A stretch of 5,998 bases of DNA from Acidimicrobiia bacterium. Lineage in GTDB: Bacteria; Actinomycetota; Acidimicrobiia; Spongiisociales; UBA5794. The stretch is from NCBI GenBank assembly GCA_013003515.1, contig JABDIW010000134.1:1-5998 (forward strand), written 5' to 3'. The translations under genes were made by a program, and so were the position numbers. Under the pieces are notes generated by a model. It did not search any database and had not been told where the DNA came from. It saw only the letters and a program-made list of their open reading frames with translations. Each line of letters starts with the position of its first letter. Position 1 is the first letter of the stretch. This document shows positions 5,874-5,998 of the stretch, piece after piece.

Positions 5874-5998
5874 CGTGACTCCGCCAGATCAGCAGAAGCC
5901 GCCCCGGTCACCCGAAGGAGATCATCGTGAGCGATGGGAAAGACCGTGGTCGGTGTGCCCGCCGCCGCCCACAGGTCGGGATGTCGAGCCAGCCGGCC
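5870..5998 (-). CDS. Partial C-terminal end of an unidentified leftward gene
   Basis: On the minus strand a frame open from the right window edge runs for 42 codons to TGA at 5870-5872. The visible tail reads GRLARHPDLWAAAGTPTTVF, then a further 22 residues ending ADLAESR. The stop overlaps the oxidoreductase start as ATGA, the same junction as thiB/thiP, which is the main evidence that the frame is real. Composition is that of a normal soluble protein. The RLARHPDLW segment looks like a helix near the end of a larger protein, but I cannot name a family from so little. The opposite strand has a competing short frame from GTG 5928, considered less likely. Confidence 0.55.
   Translation of the reverse strand, partial: GRLARHPDLWAAAGTPTTVFPIAHDDLLRVTGAASADLAESR

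Noticed and set aside
5928..5998. Plus-strand gene start at GTG 5928 preceded by AAGGAG
   Set aside because: The ribosome site is good, but the product is Arg/Cys-rich and unlike a real N-terminus. The opposite strand has a protein-like frame with an ATGA overlap to the oxidoreductase. It remains possible but less likely.
1..5998. CRISPR arrays, insertion sequences, tRNA or rRNA genes
   Set aside because: No regularly spaced repeats, transposase-like frames, terminal inverted repeats or conserved RNA-gene sequences were seen on either strand.

Overview
This is a GC-rich window (very roughly two-thirds G+C by eye, strong G/C bias at third codon positions). It most likely comes from an actinomycete-type bacterium. 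The support is a TPK typical of high-GC Gram-positives, a lipoprotein binding protein, an F420-type luciferase-like oxidoreductase, and frequent 1- or 4-base gene overlaps. A deep-branching lineage such as Acidimicrobiia is possible, but the sequence does not prove it.

Layout. (1) Positions 1-364, minus strand: a 39-residue small protein gene, then 5 bases later the start of a gene that runs off the left edge. Both read leftward from a promoter at about 406-434 whose spacer and -10 region are filled by TGACATC/GATGTCA repeats. (2) Positions 365-567: a divergent intergenic region with several short inverted repeats and a possible rightward promoter. (3) Positions 568-661: a TPP (THI-box) riboswitch with clear conserved aptamer sequences, which overlaps the ribosome-binding site of the next gene. 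(4) Positions 663-4937, plus strand: a tightly overlapping four-gene operon. It encodes thiamine pyrophosphokinase, then the lipoprotein, two-domain permease and ATPase of a thiamine ABC importer. (5) Positions 4887-5998, minus strand: an LLM-class, probably F420-dependent, oxidoreductase whose end overlaps the end of thiQ by 51 bases. The tail of another leftward gene precedes it, with a 4-base overlap.

How the genes work together. The central operon is a complete salvage module. ThiB captures thiamine (or a phosphate ester) outside the membrane, ThiP/ThiQ import it using ATP, and the pyrophosphokinase turns it into TPP. TPP then binds the leader RNA and should shut the operon down. The riboswitch also fixes the TPK start at GTG 663; the longer reading frame from 585 lies inside the aptamer.

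Novelty. The operon is built from known families and I do not see an undescribed system in it. The least explained part is the left end: a tiny conserved-looking peptide gene, a partial alanine-rich gene that may encode a regulator, and an elaborate repeat operator.
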